Positions 1-10,119 are shown, numbered from the stretch's first letter. The stretch: 64,000 bases of DNA from Gammaproteobacteria bacterium (GCA_018822845.1 JAHJJD010000085.1:79048-143047); one strand, 5' to 3'. Made by a program: numbers and translations. Notes: a model not told the origin generated them from the sequence alone.

Positions 1-597
1 AACGCAATCCTGGCCAGCCCTACCCCCGACACCGCCAAAAAGCTGGGGCGGCAGGTGAAAAACTTCGACAACGACCTGTGGAGCCAGCACTGTTTCGACT
101 ACGTGGTGCAAGGCAATATCGCCAAATTCGGCCAAAATCCAGAGCTGAAAAACTTTCTGCTCAACACAGGCCATCAGATCCTGGTGGAAGCCAGCCCGCT
201 GGACGCCATCTGGGGAATCGGTCTGGCCGCCGCCCACCCGGACGCCAGCACCCCGCAACGCTGGCAGGGTGAAAACCTGCTCGGCTTTGCGCTGATGGCC
301 GCCCGCGAACACCTGCGCCAAACCAGCCTGCAAAAACACGCCTCCGCCCTGCGCAACTACAACGGCGACATGCAACAACTGGCGGAAGAGCTGGGCGATT
401 TGTTCTACGACTCGCTGGCGGATTTCCTGCACCTGCTCGGCGAAAAAATGCAGCGGGATGCGGAATCGGATGCATGGCGAAAACGCCCGAAACTGGCGGG
501 ACATTTGCACGCCTGTTCACAACATCTGCAACAGGCTTCGGCTGAAATTGACAAGGCGTGGAAGATTTCCAAACCACACACCGAGGTTCAACAGTAG
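1..597 (+). CDS. NADAR/YbiA-like domain protein, 5' truncated at window edge
   Basis: Open frame continues upstream of the listed GTG start to base 1 (NAILASPTPDTAKKLGRQVKNFDNDLW...); motif DAIWGIG and NLLGFALMxxRE typical of NADAR. Confidence 0.8.
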   Translation, partial: NAILASPTPDTAKKLGRQVKNFDNDLWSQHCFDYVVQGNIAKFGQNPELKNFLLNTGHQILVEASPLDAIWGIGLAAAHPDASTPQRWQGENLLGFALMAAREHLRQTSLQKHASALRNYNGDMQQLAEELGDLFYDSLADFLHLLGEKMQRDAESDAWRKRPKLAGHLHACSQHLQQASAEIDKAWKISKPHTEVQQ

Positions 598-600
598 TTC

Positions 601-1083
601 TCAGCAGCAGGAAGAATTCTTCAAGCCAGCCACCGGAATACAGCAAGCTTCCGCCTGCTTCGCCACCACTGGCACGCAGCAATCCACTGACGTATCCGCC
701 CGGTCAACGCCAAACTCCTGGATTTCTCCCATCGTCTGGTAATGCTCCCAGGCGATACCGGAGGGGTCGACCGTCCAGTGCTTCTCGCTCATGGCATAGC
801 AGCAAGCGGTTTCGCCCTGATCCAGCACTGCATCGCCTGCCGCCGCTTCCGCCCGCTGTTTCAGCGCCTGCAATTCCGCTGCATCTTCCGCCTGAAAGCC
901 GAAATGGTTGACCCCGAGCGCATGACCACGCGCCGAAATGGCGAAGTTCACCCGTGGGTCATCCAGCATCCACTTGGCGTAATCGCCGCGTTCGACCGTA
1001 GGCTCCTGCCCGAACAACTTGCTGTAGAAACCGATGCTGTGGGCAAGATCTTCCACCGACAGATGGACGTGAAAACGTTTCAT
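601..1083 (-). CDS. arsI: Glyoxalase/VOC-fold protein, ArsI (C-As lyase)/CadI-like
   Basis: HVHLSVEDLAHSIGFYSKLFG N-terminus, CCYA motif, Cys-pair-rich C-terminus, last gene of ars operon. Confidence 0.75.
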   Translation of the reverse strand: MKRFHVHLSVEDLAHSIGFYSKLFGQEPTVERGDYAKWMLDDPRVNFAISARGHALGVNHFGFQAEDAAELQALKQRAEAAAGDAVLDQGETACCYAMSEKHWTVDPSGIAWEHYQTMGEIQEFGVDRADTSVDCCVPVVAKQAEACCIPVAGLKNSSCC

Positions 1084-1097
1084 GAGAATTCCTCCCG

Positions 1098-2168
1098 TTA
1101 ATGTTGAAAACCAGCTTCGTACCAGCCACGGCTGCGGTTGACGATGGCGACCACCGACAGCATCACCGGCACTTCCACCAGCACCCCGACCACGGTCGCC
1201 AGCGCCGCGCCGGAATCGAAACCGAACAGCACAATCGCAGTAGCGACCGCCAGTTCAAAAAAGTTGCTTGCCCCGATCAGCGCCGAAGGAGCCGCCACGC
1301 AATGCGCCACCCCAAACCGCCGGTTCAGCCAGTAGGCCAGCATCGAGTTGAAATACACCTGGATCAGGATCGGGATAGCCAGCAACAGGATAATCAGCGG
1401 CTGCGCCAACACCTGTTGCCCCTGAAAACCGAACAGCAGCACCAGCGTCGCCAACAGCGCCAGCAAGGAAAACGGCTGCAAGGTTTGCAACGCCATTTCC
1501 AGCCTGCCTGCCGCCAACAACCAGTGGCGCAATAACTGACTGACCACCACCGGGATCACGATGTAGATCACCACCGACAAGAACAGCGTATCCCACGGCA
1601 CACTGATGGCGGAAATCCCCAGCAGTAACCCCACCAGCGGCGCAAACGCGAAGATCATGATGACATCGTTCAGCGCCACCTGCGATAGGGTGAAATGCGG
1701 CTCACCATCCGACAGGTTGCTCCACACAAACACCATTGCAGTACAAGGTGCAGCTGCCAGCAGGATCAGTCCGGCAATGTAACTATCCAGTTGTTGCGCA
1801 GGCAGCCAGTCGGCAAACAGTACGCGGATAAACAGCCAGCCCAGCAAAGCCATCGAAAACGGCTTCACCAGCCAGTTGATGAACAGCGTCACGCCAATGC
1901 CCTTCCAGTGCTGACTGACTTCATGCAGGGCATGGAAATCGATTTTCAGCAGCATCGGAATAATCATCAGCCAGATCAGTAGCGCCACCGGCAGGTTAAC
2001 CTGAGCCACTTCCATCTGCCCAATCGCCTGAAAAACCGGGGGAAACAGGCTGCCCAATGCAATGCCCGCCACAATACACAGCAGCACCCACACCGTCAGG
2101 TAGCGTTCAAACACACCCATCGGCGCACCCGCAGTACGCTTGGCAGTCACTTCGCATTGGGCACTCAT
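1098..2168 (-). CDS. acr3: Arsenite efflux transporter ACR3 family
   Basis: Polytopic protein with FERYLTVWVLLCIVAGIALG start and AAPCTAMVFVWSNL motif; ars operon context. Confidence 0.92.
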   Translation of the reverse strand: MSAQCEVTAKRTAGAPMGVFERYLTVWVLLCIVAGIALGSLFPPVFQAIGQMEVAQVNLPVALLIWLMIIPMLLKIDFHALHEVSQHWKGIGVTLFINWLVKPFSMALLGWLFIRVLFADWLPAQQLDSYIAGLILLAAAPCTAMVFVWSNLSDGEPHFTLSQVALNDVIMIFAFAPLVGLLLGISAISVPWDTLFLSVVIYIVIPVVVSQLLRHWLLAAGRLEMALQTLQPFSLLALLATLVLLFGFQGQQVLAQPLIILLLAIPILIQVYFNSMLAYWLNRRFGVAHCVAAPSALIGASNFFELAVATAIVLFGFDSGAALATVVGVLVEVPVMLSVVAIVNRSRGWYEAGFQH

Positions 2169-2171
2169 GTC

Positions 2172-2681
2172 TCAAGCCTCCTCTGCTGCGGCTGACAGGG
2201 TGGTGTTGCCAATATCATGCAAATGCTGCTGCAAGGACAACTCATCCAGCGAGTGGATTGGCAGATTGACGAAAATGTCGATGCGGTTGTAAAGCTGGCG
2301 ATAGGCTTCGCGGAACGCCGCCAGACGGGCGATGTCATCGCCTTCCACTTCCGCCGGGTCGGGTACGCCCCAATGCGCGCTCATTGGCTGCCCTGGCCAC
2401 ACCGGGCACATTTCTGCTGCGGCCTTGTCGCAAACGGTAAATACGAAATCCAGTTTGGGTGCATCAGGCGTGGCGAATTCCGCCCAATCCTTGCTGCGCA
2501 GGTCGGCGGTGGCGTAATTCAGACGATTGAGCAGGCTGGTGGTCAGCGGGTTGACTTCGCCGCGCGGATGGCTGCCAGCGCTGTATGCCTTGAACTTGCC
2601 GATCCCCAAACGGTTGAGGATGACTTCCGCCATGATGCTGCGCGCGGAGTTGCCGGTACAAAGGAACAGGACGTTGAACAT
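2172..2681 (-). CDS. arsC: Arsenate reductase, low-molecular-weight phosphatase fold
   Basis: MFNVLFLCTGNSARSIMAE P-loop (CTGNSARS) and DFVFTVCDKAAAEMCPVWPG. Confidence 0.93.
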   Translation of the reverse strand: MFNVLFLCTGNSARSIMAEVILNRLGIGKFKAYSAGSHPRGEVNPLTTSLLNRLNYATADLRSKDWAEFATPDAPKLDFVFTVCDKAAAEMCPVWPGQPMSAHWGVPDPAEVEGDDIARLAAFREAYRQLYNRIDIFVNLPIHSLDELSLQQHLHDIGNTTLSAAAEEA

Positions 2682-2787
2682 GGGTTATGCCTCACTGTGG
2701 TTGACGTAAAGCATAACATATCTGGTAAAACGAATATATGAAATATCAGATATAGGGATTCATAAAAACTTCACATAGCCTGTCGCT

Positions 2788-3132
2788 TTACCCGCAGCAA
2801 ACCACATTTTGCCGCACTGCCCCCTTCAAGCGTTGGCTATCAGACTGGAACAGGGTTTCGTTGAAACTGCCCGCCTGCAAGTTTCCCAGCACATCCTGCG
2901 CCCACTGCGGCAGCTCAGGATGCAGCCGGTAATACACCCACAGCCCCGACTTGCGATCCAGCAGCAAACCGCTTTCACGCAGGATGGCAAGATGGCGGGA
3001 AATCTTCGGTTGCGCCAGTTCCAGCGCCTGGGTGAGTTCACAGACGCACAGTTCCTCCTGCCCTGTCAGCAGCAGCAGGATGCGCAGGCGGGTCTGGTCG
3101 GCAAGGGCTTTGGCGAAAGTTTCCAGTTGCAT
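2788..3132 (-). CDS. arsR: ArsR-family transcriptional repressor
   Basis: wHTH with ELCVCELTQALELAQPKISRHLAILRESGLL; first gene of the operon. Confidence 0.93.
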   Translation of the reverse strand: MQLETFAKALADQTRLRILLLLTGQEELCVCELTQALELAQPKISRHLAILRESGLLLDRKSGLWVYYRLHPELPQWAQDVLGNLQAGSFNETLFQSDSQRLKGAVRQNVVCCG

Positions 3133-3178
3133 GATGTCTCAGGAATGATGGCAATGCTGCCAATTATAACCCACTCAT

Positions 3179-6019
3179 TCACTGCCTGCCTTTTCTGAAA
3201 TCAGGTTCACCACAATGTTGGGCAATAAAGGCGCGCGCCTGATCACGCAAAGCCAGCGCCGTTCGCCAGCCATCACCCCCCTGCGCCTGACGAACATCGG
3301 TGCTGCTGCTGATGGCTTCGCCCACTGTTACCGTCACCTGCCCGCGATGTGGAAACCAGGAATCGGCACGCAGGATGGAACGGGTTCCACGGACGGCCAG
3401 CGGCACCACCGGCACTCCCGCTTGCGCCGCCGTCACGAATGCGCCCAGATGAAATTCCCGCAAACCGGGAATGCGGCTGAAAGTGCCTTCGGCGAAAAAC
3501 AGCAGGGAACGCCCTTGCTGCACTTTGCCAGTGAGACGTTCGACTTCGCGAGATGCCTGCGCTGGGTCAAAACGTTCCACAAACTCTACCTGCATCCGTT
3601 GCAGAAACAGGCGCAGCAAGGGATTCCTCCCCAATTCGATTTTACCGATATAGCCCATATTGCGCGGCACGGCTGCGATCAGCGCCAGCGCATCCACATA
3701 GCTGGCGTGGTTGGCGACGTACACGCACGGCTGTTCCGCAGGCAGCAAATTTTCCAGCCCCTGCACCGTCAGGCGCGTACCGCTGGCGAACACCAACAGC
3801 TTCAGCAAGGCGCGCGCCACCGTCCAGCGCATTCCAGCAGGCAGCAGTATGACGGGCAGGAATGCCACCACCAGCAACAGGGCGAACAGCGACCAGACAT
3901 AGGCGGCATAAGCTTGCTCCGTAGCCTTCCGCCACAACCGCCGCCAGCCGGGCAGTACCGAAGCCATCAGCAAACGGGCGAACTGGAAACCCAGCCCGGT
4001 ACGCTTGCTGCCTACCCGCCCCTGCTCATACAACTCGCGGCAGGCCGAGCGGCGGATTTTGCCGCTGGACGTTTTCAGCACGGTATGCGGCACTACCAGC
4101 AACACTTCGTCCGGCGGCATATCGAGCAGCTTGCTGGCGGTGGAAGAGATCTGTTCCTGCAAAGCCTGCCGCGCGGCAGCATCGGTTACAGATGTTTCCA
4201 CCATTACCACCAGCCGCTCAGTCTGCTGTTGCTGGTCGCGCGCACCGAAAGCAGCCACGCAGCCCTTGCGCACGCCGGGAAGCTTGCCGACCGCCTGCTC
4301 CAGTTCGTGCGGATAGATATTGCGCCCGGCACGGATGATGATGTCCTTGCTGCGCCCGGTAATGAAAATATCGCCGCCTGCGATATAGGCCCGGTCGCCG
4401 GAACGCCGCCAGTCGCCGTTGAACAGTTCCTGCGTCGCTGCCGGATTACGGTAATAGCCGCTGGTGGATGACGGGCCACGAAATTCCAGATAGCCTTCGC
4501 GCCGTTCGGGCAGCTCCCGCCCGTCCTCACCCACGATGCGGACTTCATTTCCCGGCAACGGCTGTCCGCAGTTGACGAAACGCAGTACCTCGCCCCCCTC
4601 CCCGTTGGCCGGGACAGCCTTACCGGTGCGGCTGAAGGTTTCACGCTGTACGCAATCGGCCTGCGGCGGCGCATTCAGGTCAGAAAACGCCAGACCCAGG
4701 GACACTTCCGCCAGCCCATACACCGGCTGCATGGCTTCAGGGTGGAACCCCAGCGGCTGGAAGCGTTGCGTGAACTGCGCCATGCTGGCCGGGCTGACCT
4801 GCTCCGCGCCGTTGAACGCCAGCCGCCAGTGGGCCAGATTCAAACCTTCCATATCTTCAGTGCGAATGCGCTTGCAGCACAGCTCATAACCGAAATTGGG
4901 GGAAGCCGACAGCGTGCCGCCGTACTTGTGGATCGCCCACAACCAGCGCTGCGGTTTGGCAAGGAAGGCCAGCGGCGACATCACCACCAGTTCCAGACCG
5001 AAATACAGGCTGCCGAACCATGCGCCGATCAGCCCCATGTCGTGATACAGCGGCAGCCAACTGACGAATACGTCGCGGGAAGTCACTTTCACCACTGCGC
5101 CCATTGAACGCAGATTGGCCAGCAGGTTGGCGTGCGTCAGCACCACGCCTTTCGGGTTGCCGGTGCTGCCGGAGGTGTATTGCAGGAAAGCGGTATCCGG
5201 CCCACTCACGGGCGGCTGGAGGAAAGGAGCAGCATCGCCATTCAGTTCCTGCGCCGTCACAACATTGCGCAGACTCTCCACCCGCGTCTTCAGCAGTGCC
5301 GCCACCATTTTAGCTTCCGCAACGGTGATCAGTGTGCTGGCCTCACAGTTTTGCAAAATGCCGGTATGGCGCTGTAAATGTTCTTCCAGTTGCGCCAGCC
5401 GTGCAGGCGGATAAATCGGCACCGGGATGGCTCCGGCCATCAGCACGCCCATGAAACTGAGGAAATAGTCGCGCCCGGTCGGCAACATAATGGCGACGGT
5501 TTCGCCGGGTATGACACCACGCGCTTGCAGCCCTGCGGCTTTCTGCCGCGCCTCCTGCCAGAGTTGTGCGTAAGTCAGGGTGGCGGCTTCCGCATCATCT
5601 TCCAGCACGCGGATGTGCAAGCGCTGGGGGTGCTGGCGTACATGCCATTCGAGCACTTCCAGCAGGGTATTCGCCTGTATCGGCTGTTCAGTGGATTGTT
5701 CTGCCGGGGGGCGGCTGACGGTTTCGTGGATGGCTGTTGCGTGCCCACTATTGGCGGTGCGGATGATGCGTAACAGGTCGCGTGGGGTTGCCACTTCGGC
5801 GAATGCGCTTTGCGGTAGTGTTGCGTGGAAATGCTGTTCCAGCCGGGCAATCAGTTCGACCCGGCCCAGGCTGTCCAACCCGAGGTCGGCGTCCAGCGCA
5901 CTGTCCAGTGTTATGGCCGGTGGAGCCTGTTTGGCCGGGCGCAATTCAACCACTACTTGCCTGATTACATCCAGCAACTGCTCCGTGCCATGTTCCTGTT
6001 GGCGGGGCGAGGTTTCCAT
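3179..6019 (-). CDS. Fusion: acyl carrier domain, fatty acyl-AMP ligase, membrane segment, PlsC-type acyltransferase
   Basis: ADLGLDSLGRVELIARLE (PP-binding Ser), LQYTSGSTGNPKGVVLTH (AMP-binding), NHASYVDALAL and FAEGTFSR (acyltransferase). Confidence 0.88.
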   Translation of the reverse strand: METSPRQQEHGTEQLLDVIRQVVVELRPAKQAPPAITLDSALDADLGLDSLGRVELIARLEQHFHATLPQSAFAEVATPRDLLRIIRTANSGHATAIHETVSRPPAEQSTEQPIQANTLLEVLEWHVRQHPQRLHIRVLEDDAEAATLTYAQLWQEARQKAAGLQARGVIPGETVAIMLPTGRDYFLSFMGVLMAGAIPVPIYPPARLAQLEEHLQRHTGILQNCEASTLITVAEAKMVAALLKTRVESLRNVVTAQELNGDAAPFLQPPVSGPDTAFLQYTSGSTGNPKGVVLTHANLLANLRSMGAVVKVTSRDVFVSWLPLYHDMGLIGAWFGSLYFGLELVVMSPLAFLAKPQRWLWAIHKYGGTLSASPNFGYELCCKRIRTEDMEGLNLAHWRLAFNGAEQVSPASMAQFTQRFQPLGFHPEAMQPVYGLAEVSLGLAFSDLNAPPQADCVQRETFSRTGKAVPANGEGGEVLRFVNCGQPLPGNEVRIVGEDGRELPERREGYLEFRGPSSTSGYYRNPAATQELFNGDWRRSGDRAYIAGGDIFITGRSKDIIIRAGRNIYPHELEQAVGKLPGVRKGCVAAFGARDQQQQTERLVVMVETSVTDAAARQALQEQISSTASKLLDMPPDEVLLVVPHTVLKTSSGKIRRSACRELYEQGRVGSKRTGLGFQFARLLMASVLPGWRRLWRKATEQAYAAYVWSLFALLLVVAFLPVILLPAGMRWTVARALLKLLVFASGTRLTVQGLENLLPAEQPCVYVANHASYVDALALIAAVPRNMGYIGKIELGRNPLLRLFLQRMQVEFVERFDPAQASREVERLTGKVQQGRSLLFFAEGTFSRIPGLREFHLGAFVTAAQAGVPVVPLAVRGTRSILRADSWFPHRGQVTVTVGEAISSSTDVRQAQGGDGWRTALALRDQARAFIAQHCGEPDFRKGRQ

Positions 6020-6172
6020 TTGGTGTGCTCACTAACGGTAGCAATCCGTTCATGTTACACCCGCCTGTGTGTCAGGCAACATTAAAAATATTGGGTCAGA
6101 CCTCCACTTCACGACTATCCTCCTGTAATCTGCAAGTGCGCTTGAATAAATACCATAAGGAGGAATGCAACC

Positions 6173-6532
6173 ATGAGTAACAAACCGTTAACCGTCGACA
6201 CCCTGCTGGAAATGCTGGAAGACCAGAAAAGAACCATCCGCGCGGCTATCAGGGCAGCCAGGGAAGAAATCCTGGATGCAGCCGAAAAAATCGAAGGCAA
6301 AATCGAGGACATCGACACTGACAGCCTCAAAATGAAACTGGTGGTGGCCAAGCTCAAAGCCCAGGAAGAATGGGACGAGTTCGAGGAAAAACTGGGCGAA
6401 CTCGGCGGCAAGGCAAAGGAAGTCGCCCAGGCGACCGAAGCAGAAGCCAAACAAGCCTGGGACGCAGCCAGGGAACTGACCAACCAGACTGTCGAAAAAG
6501 CTTCCGACCTGTTCAAGAAACCCAAGGATTGA
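6173..6532 (+). CDS. Charged helical/coiled-coil hypothetical protein
   Basis: Complete ORF with upstream AGGAGG-like RBS (aaggaggaatgcaaccatg); Glu/Lys/Ala-rich heptad-like sequence. Confidence 0.7.
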   Translation: MSNKPLTVDTLLEMLEDQKRTIRAAIRAAREEILDAAEKIEGKIEDIDTDSLKMKLVVAKLKAQEEWDEFEEKLGELGGKAKEVAQATEAEAKQAWDAARELTNQTVEKASDLFKKPKD

Positions 6533-6622
6533 GGAACAACGCTAGCTGATGGAGCTGCCTTCCTGTTACCGCAGGGGGCAGCGGCCAACGGGGTTGTCGG
6601 CATGGCGAATGATGATGCGGAG

Positions 6623-8008
6623 TTATAACATCGTATAAATCAGCCCCAAGGCCGCGCACATCGAAATCACATGCATGATGTCGGCCTTGTACTTCCACAG
6701 GGCCACGAACGCGCCCACAGCCACAATCAGCGGAAACCACTCGAAACCACCGGCAAATGGCGCTGCCGCCGAACCATGCGGCCAGAAGGTGTGCCACGCA
6801 AAAAATGCCGCCAGATTCAGCACCACCCCCACTACCGCAGCCGTAATGCCAGTCAACGGCGCAGTAAAACGCAGCTCGTTACGGGTCGCTTCCACCAGCG
6901 GCCCACCCGCCAGCACAAACAGGAACGAAGGCAGGAACGTAAAAAACGTTGCCACTCCTGCCCCCATAAAACCCGCCATGATGGGGTTGGCAGCCACCTC
7001 CTTGCTCACGCCGCCCAGATAGCCGACCCAGGTCACCACCATGATCAGCGGCCCCGGCGTGGTTTCACCCAGCGCCAAACCATCCATCATCTGCGGGCCA
7101 GTCAGCCAGGCGTAATGTTCCACCCCGCCCTGATACACATACGGCAGCACCGCATACGCCCCGCCAATGGTCAGGAACGCCGCCTTGGTGAAGAACTCGC
7201 CCATGTGTTCCAGCGTCTGTTCACCGCTGATGGCAAATATCGCCGCCAGCCAGATCAGCACGAACACCATCAGCGTCAGCAGCAGCTTGCGCAGGGAAAA
7301 GCGCGCGTGCGCCGGAGTCGGCGTATCGTCATCGATCACCGCCGGGCCATATGCCTTGCCGGAAGCGCCATGCCCACCACCATTCCTGAATTTGTCCGGC
7401 ATCAGCTTGCCGCCAATGGCACCCAGCAAGGCCGCCGTCAGCACAATCCACGGGAAACCAACGTCAAATACGAAGATGGCCACAAACGCCAGCGCCGCCA
7501 TCCCCCACAACACGCTGTTTTGCAGCGCCCGCGAACCGATCTTCCAGGCCGCAAACAGCACAATCGCCACCACTGCCGGTTTGATGCCGTAGAACATGCC
7601 TTGCACCAGCGGCACATCCCCCCACGCCAGATACACCCCCGCCAGCAACGACAGCAACAGGAATGCAGGCAGGAAAAACAGCACACCTGCAATCACGCCC
7701 CCCACCACGCCATGCAGCAGCCAGTTCAGGTAGACCGCCAGTTGGGTCGCTTCCGGCCCCGGCAGCAACATGCAGTAATTGAGCGCGTGCAGGAAACGCT
7801 GTTCGGAAATCCAGCGGCGCTTTTCCACCAGCTCCTGATGCATCATGGCGATCTGCCCGGCAGGGCCGCCAAAGCTGATGAAACCCAGTTTCAGCCAGTA
7901 AAAAAAGGTTTCACCAAGGCTGGGAGACGCTGGCGGCTGGCGGTTTTCTGGATTGTTTTCCATCGGGAATTCCTGTTGGCGGCAAAGGGAATGTATTCTC
8001 AAGCGCAT
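6623..8008 (-). CDS. chrA: Chromate transporter ChrA family (chromate efflux)
   Basis: FFYWLKLGFISFGGPAGQIAMMHQELVEKRRWI and YCMLLPGPEATQLAVYLNW; second half FFTKAAFLTIGGAYAVLPYV, LALGETTPGPLIMVVTWVGYLGG. Confidence 0.93.
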   Translation of the reverse strand: MRLRIHSLCRQQEFPMENNPENRQPPASPSLGETFFYWLKLGFISFGGPAGQIAMMHQELVEKRRWISEQRFLHALNYCMLLPGPEATQLAVYLNWLLHGVVGGVIAGVLFFLPAFLLLSLLAGVYLAWGDVPLVQGMFYGIKPAVVAIVLFAAWKIGSRALQNSVLWGMAALAFVAIFVFDVGFPWIVLTAALLGAIGGKLMPDKFRNGGGHGASGKAYGPAVIDDDTPTPAHARFSLRKLLLTLMVFVLIWLAAIFAISGEQTLEHMGEFFTKAAFLTIGGAYAVLPYVYQGGVEHYAWLTGPQMMDGLALGETTPGPLIMVVTWVGYLGGVSKEVAANPIMAGFMGAGVATFFTFLPSFLFVLAGGPLVEATRNELRFTAPLTGITAAVVGVVLNLAAFFAWHTFWPHGSAAAPFAGGFEWFPLIVAVGAFVALWKYKADIMHVISMCAALGLIYTML

Positions 8009-8065
8009 GGTGTCACCTTCCGGACGGCTGTGGCAAGATCAGGGCTTTTACAATGCGGTTAAACA

Positions 8066-8830
8066 ATGGACATTTCGCCAAGCTTCATTCTGATCAGCGC
8101 CCTGGCCAGTTTCACAGCCTGTTTCTTCTCATCGCTGGCGGGTGGCGGCGCGGGGCTGATTTTATTGCCGATCCTGATCATTTCCGGCTTGCCATTCATC
8201 AATGCACTGGCTTCGCACAAGCTGGCGGTCGGTTTCATCGGCGTTGGCAGCACGCTGCGTTATGCCCGTGCAAAGCTGATCGACTGGAAGGTTTTCTGGT
8301 GGAATGCGTTGCTCGGCGCGCCCTTCGTGGTAGCGGGTACGCTGTTCGCCAGCGCCCTCGACCAGAACCTGATGCTGTTGCTGGCGGGTGTGTTCATCCT
8401 GCTGATGGCGGGCATTTCCTGGGTGAAAAAATCCAGCGGCATACATCACACCCCGGTCACCGGCAGAAAGCAGGTGATCATCGGCAGCCTGTTACTGCTG
8501 CCGATTGCGTTCTATTCGGGGTGGATTTCGGTCGCCAGCGGGGTGTTCACCACCATGCTGTATATCTACCTGCTGCGTTACGACCAGTTGCACGCCACCG
8601 CCATGACGCTGGCCGCCAACGGGCTGGTGTGGAATGCCATCGGCGCGCTGGCGCATCTGACGCTGGGGCATATTTACTGGGAAATTGCGCCAGGGCTGGT
8701 GATCGGCGCGGTGACTGGCTCCTACCTTGGTGCATCACTGGGAATCAGGCAGGGCAACAAGTTCCTCAAGCACATATTCCTGCTGTCGGCGGTGATTTCC
8801 GGCGTCATCCTGGTCTACAAGGCGTGGTAA
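8066..8830 (+). CDS. TauE/SafE family sulfite/anion exporter
   Basis: About 8 hydrophobic segments, SLAGGGAGLILLPILIISGLP motif. Confidence 0.85.
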   Translation: MDISPSFILISALASFTACFFSSLAGGGAGLILLPILIISGLPFINALASHKLAVGFIGVGSTLRYARAKLIDWKVFWWNALLGAPFVVAGTLFASALDQNLMLLLAGVFILLMAGISWVKKSSGIHHTPVTGRKQVIIGSLLLLPIAFYSGWISVASGVFTTMLYIYLLRYDQLHATAMTLAANGLVWNAIGALAHLTLGHIYWEIAPGLVIGAVTGSYLGASLGIRQGNKFLKHIFLLSAVISGVILVYKAW

Positions 8831-8911
8831 AAACCATGATGCCGCAATCTTGAAAGGTGGCGTTCTGCCTGATCGGGAGGTTCAGCCTTCAGTTGCCTGA
8901 TTTTTACCAGA

Positions 8912-9607
8912 TTATCCAGTTTTTCCAATGTCATCGTCTGAGCCTTTTATCCAGAGTTTGGGCTGTGCCAGAACTCGGGTGATGAATGCGTTATTGCCGT
9001 GCAGTTTATCGCGGATTTGTTGGGCGGTGTAAATGGTCGGGTTAATCGGTCTGCCCACGGTGGGTTCTGCTTCAATCAGGGCGGTCATGAGGGTGGCGTA
9101 GGGCAAAGTGTCACTGATCACCATCAGGTCGATGTCGCTGCTGGCGGTGTCTTGTTCTTTGGCGACTGAGCCGTAGATGAAGGCTTGGTCGATTTGCGCA
9201 TCCAGCGGTAGCAGGGCGGCTTTGATCACGTCGGCAATGCCAAAGGTTTTGCGGGTGATGCCAAGCAGTTCGCTGTAAATGGGGCAGTCCGGGTTGGCTT
9301 GGTAGTGGTTCTGGTTGCCAATGCGTTTGATGGTGAGCAAGCCAGCGGCGGTCATCCGCTCCAGTTCACGCTTGACCGTACCTTTGCCGATATTTGCCAG
9401 CCGCACGATTTCATTCAGGTAAAAGCTCTGATCCGGCTTGCCAAAGAGCGTGGCTAATACACGCTGCTGGGTTTTGGTGAACAAGGCATCGGCGATGCTG
9501 GTGGTATTCATGATATTCATCCGAGAAAGTCCCTTAATGGGTACTATAGGTCTTGAATTGGGACTTTTCAATGGGAGTGTAGCGCAATGATACCTACCGA
9601 AAAACAA
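8912..9607 (-). CDS. N-terminal wHTH plus minimal nucleotidyltransferase (MNT) domain protein
   Basis: NEIVRLANIGKGTVKRELERMTAAGLL wHTH; IYGSVAKEQDTASSDIDLMVISD MNT signature. An internal ATG near 9520 is a likelier start. Confidence 0.8.
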   Translation of the reverse strand: MFFGRYHCATLPLKSPNSRPIVPIKGLSRMNIMNTTSIADALFTKTQQRVLATLFGKPDQSFYLNEIVRLANIGKGTVKRELERMTAAGLLTIKRIGNQNHYQANPDCPIYSELLGITRKTFGIADVIKAALLPLDAQIDQAFIYGSVAKEQDTASSDIDLMVISDTLPYATLMTALIEAEPTVGRPINPTIYTAQQIRDKLHGNNAFITRVLAQPKLWIKGSDDDIGKTG

Positions 9608-9651
9608 TCATTCGTGATTTGCGAATAGCGAATGGTAGCTGGAGGGTAAAA

Positions 9652-9936
9652 TCAGCCGTGCGCTACCTCATTCAACGCTTCGGTAATCACTTCGTCGCTG
9701 ACACCGTGGCGTTTCAGGCTGGAGAGCAAAGCGGTAACGGTGTCATTGTCCAACCGTTCAAGATCACGCCGCAAACCTTGCCCTACATACGCTTTCAGTA
9801 AGCCTTGATAGCCGGTGAAACCCATCAGCGGGGCGATGCGCTTGAGGTCGTCAACCACATCAATGGGCATCCGTAGCGTGATGGTGGTCATGGGGCGGTC
9901 TTTGCTGAGGCGGGTTTTCAGTTGTTCAATTTTCAT
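9652..9936 (-). CDS. CopG/RHH-like DNA-binding protein, probable orphan antitoxin
   Basis: PMTTITLRMPIDVVDDLKRIAPLMGFTGYQGLLKAYV ribbon-helix-helix-like pattern. Confidence 0.6.
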   Translation of the reverse strand: MKIEQLKTRLSKDRPMTTITLRMPIDVVDDLKRIAPLMGFTGYQGLLKAYVGQGLRRDLERLDNDTVTALLSSLKRHGVSDEVITEALNEVAHG

Positions 9937-10119
9937 AGTTGATTCTGATTGGGGATGGGGTGTATACGGTATTTATAGTTTGTTGTATTTATCTTGTAAA
10001 TACGCGATGAAGCAACTCTGGGAAAATGATCGCCATGCAGCCGTATTTTGTTTTTGCAGGCACATTGCGCTAAGCTGAGTTCAACAGGAGTCAGGCAAGA
10101 CTCCAGAGCAGGAGTTCCC

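Noticed and set aside
3215-4471. 418-aa plus-strand ORF opposite the ligase/acyltransferase fusion
   Set aside because: Antisense frame; the minus-strand gene has intact AMP-binding and acyltransferase motifs.
6671-8062. 463-aa plus-strand ORF opposite chrA
   Set aside because: Gln/His/Arg-rich antisense frame over a well-supported ChrA gene.
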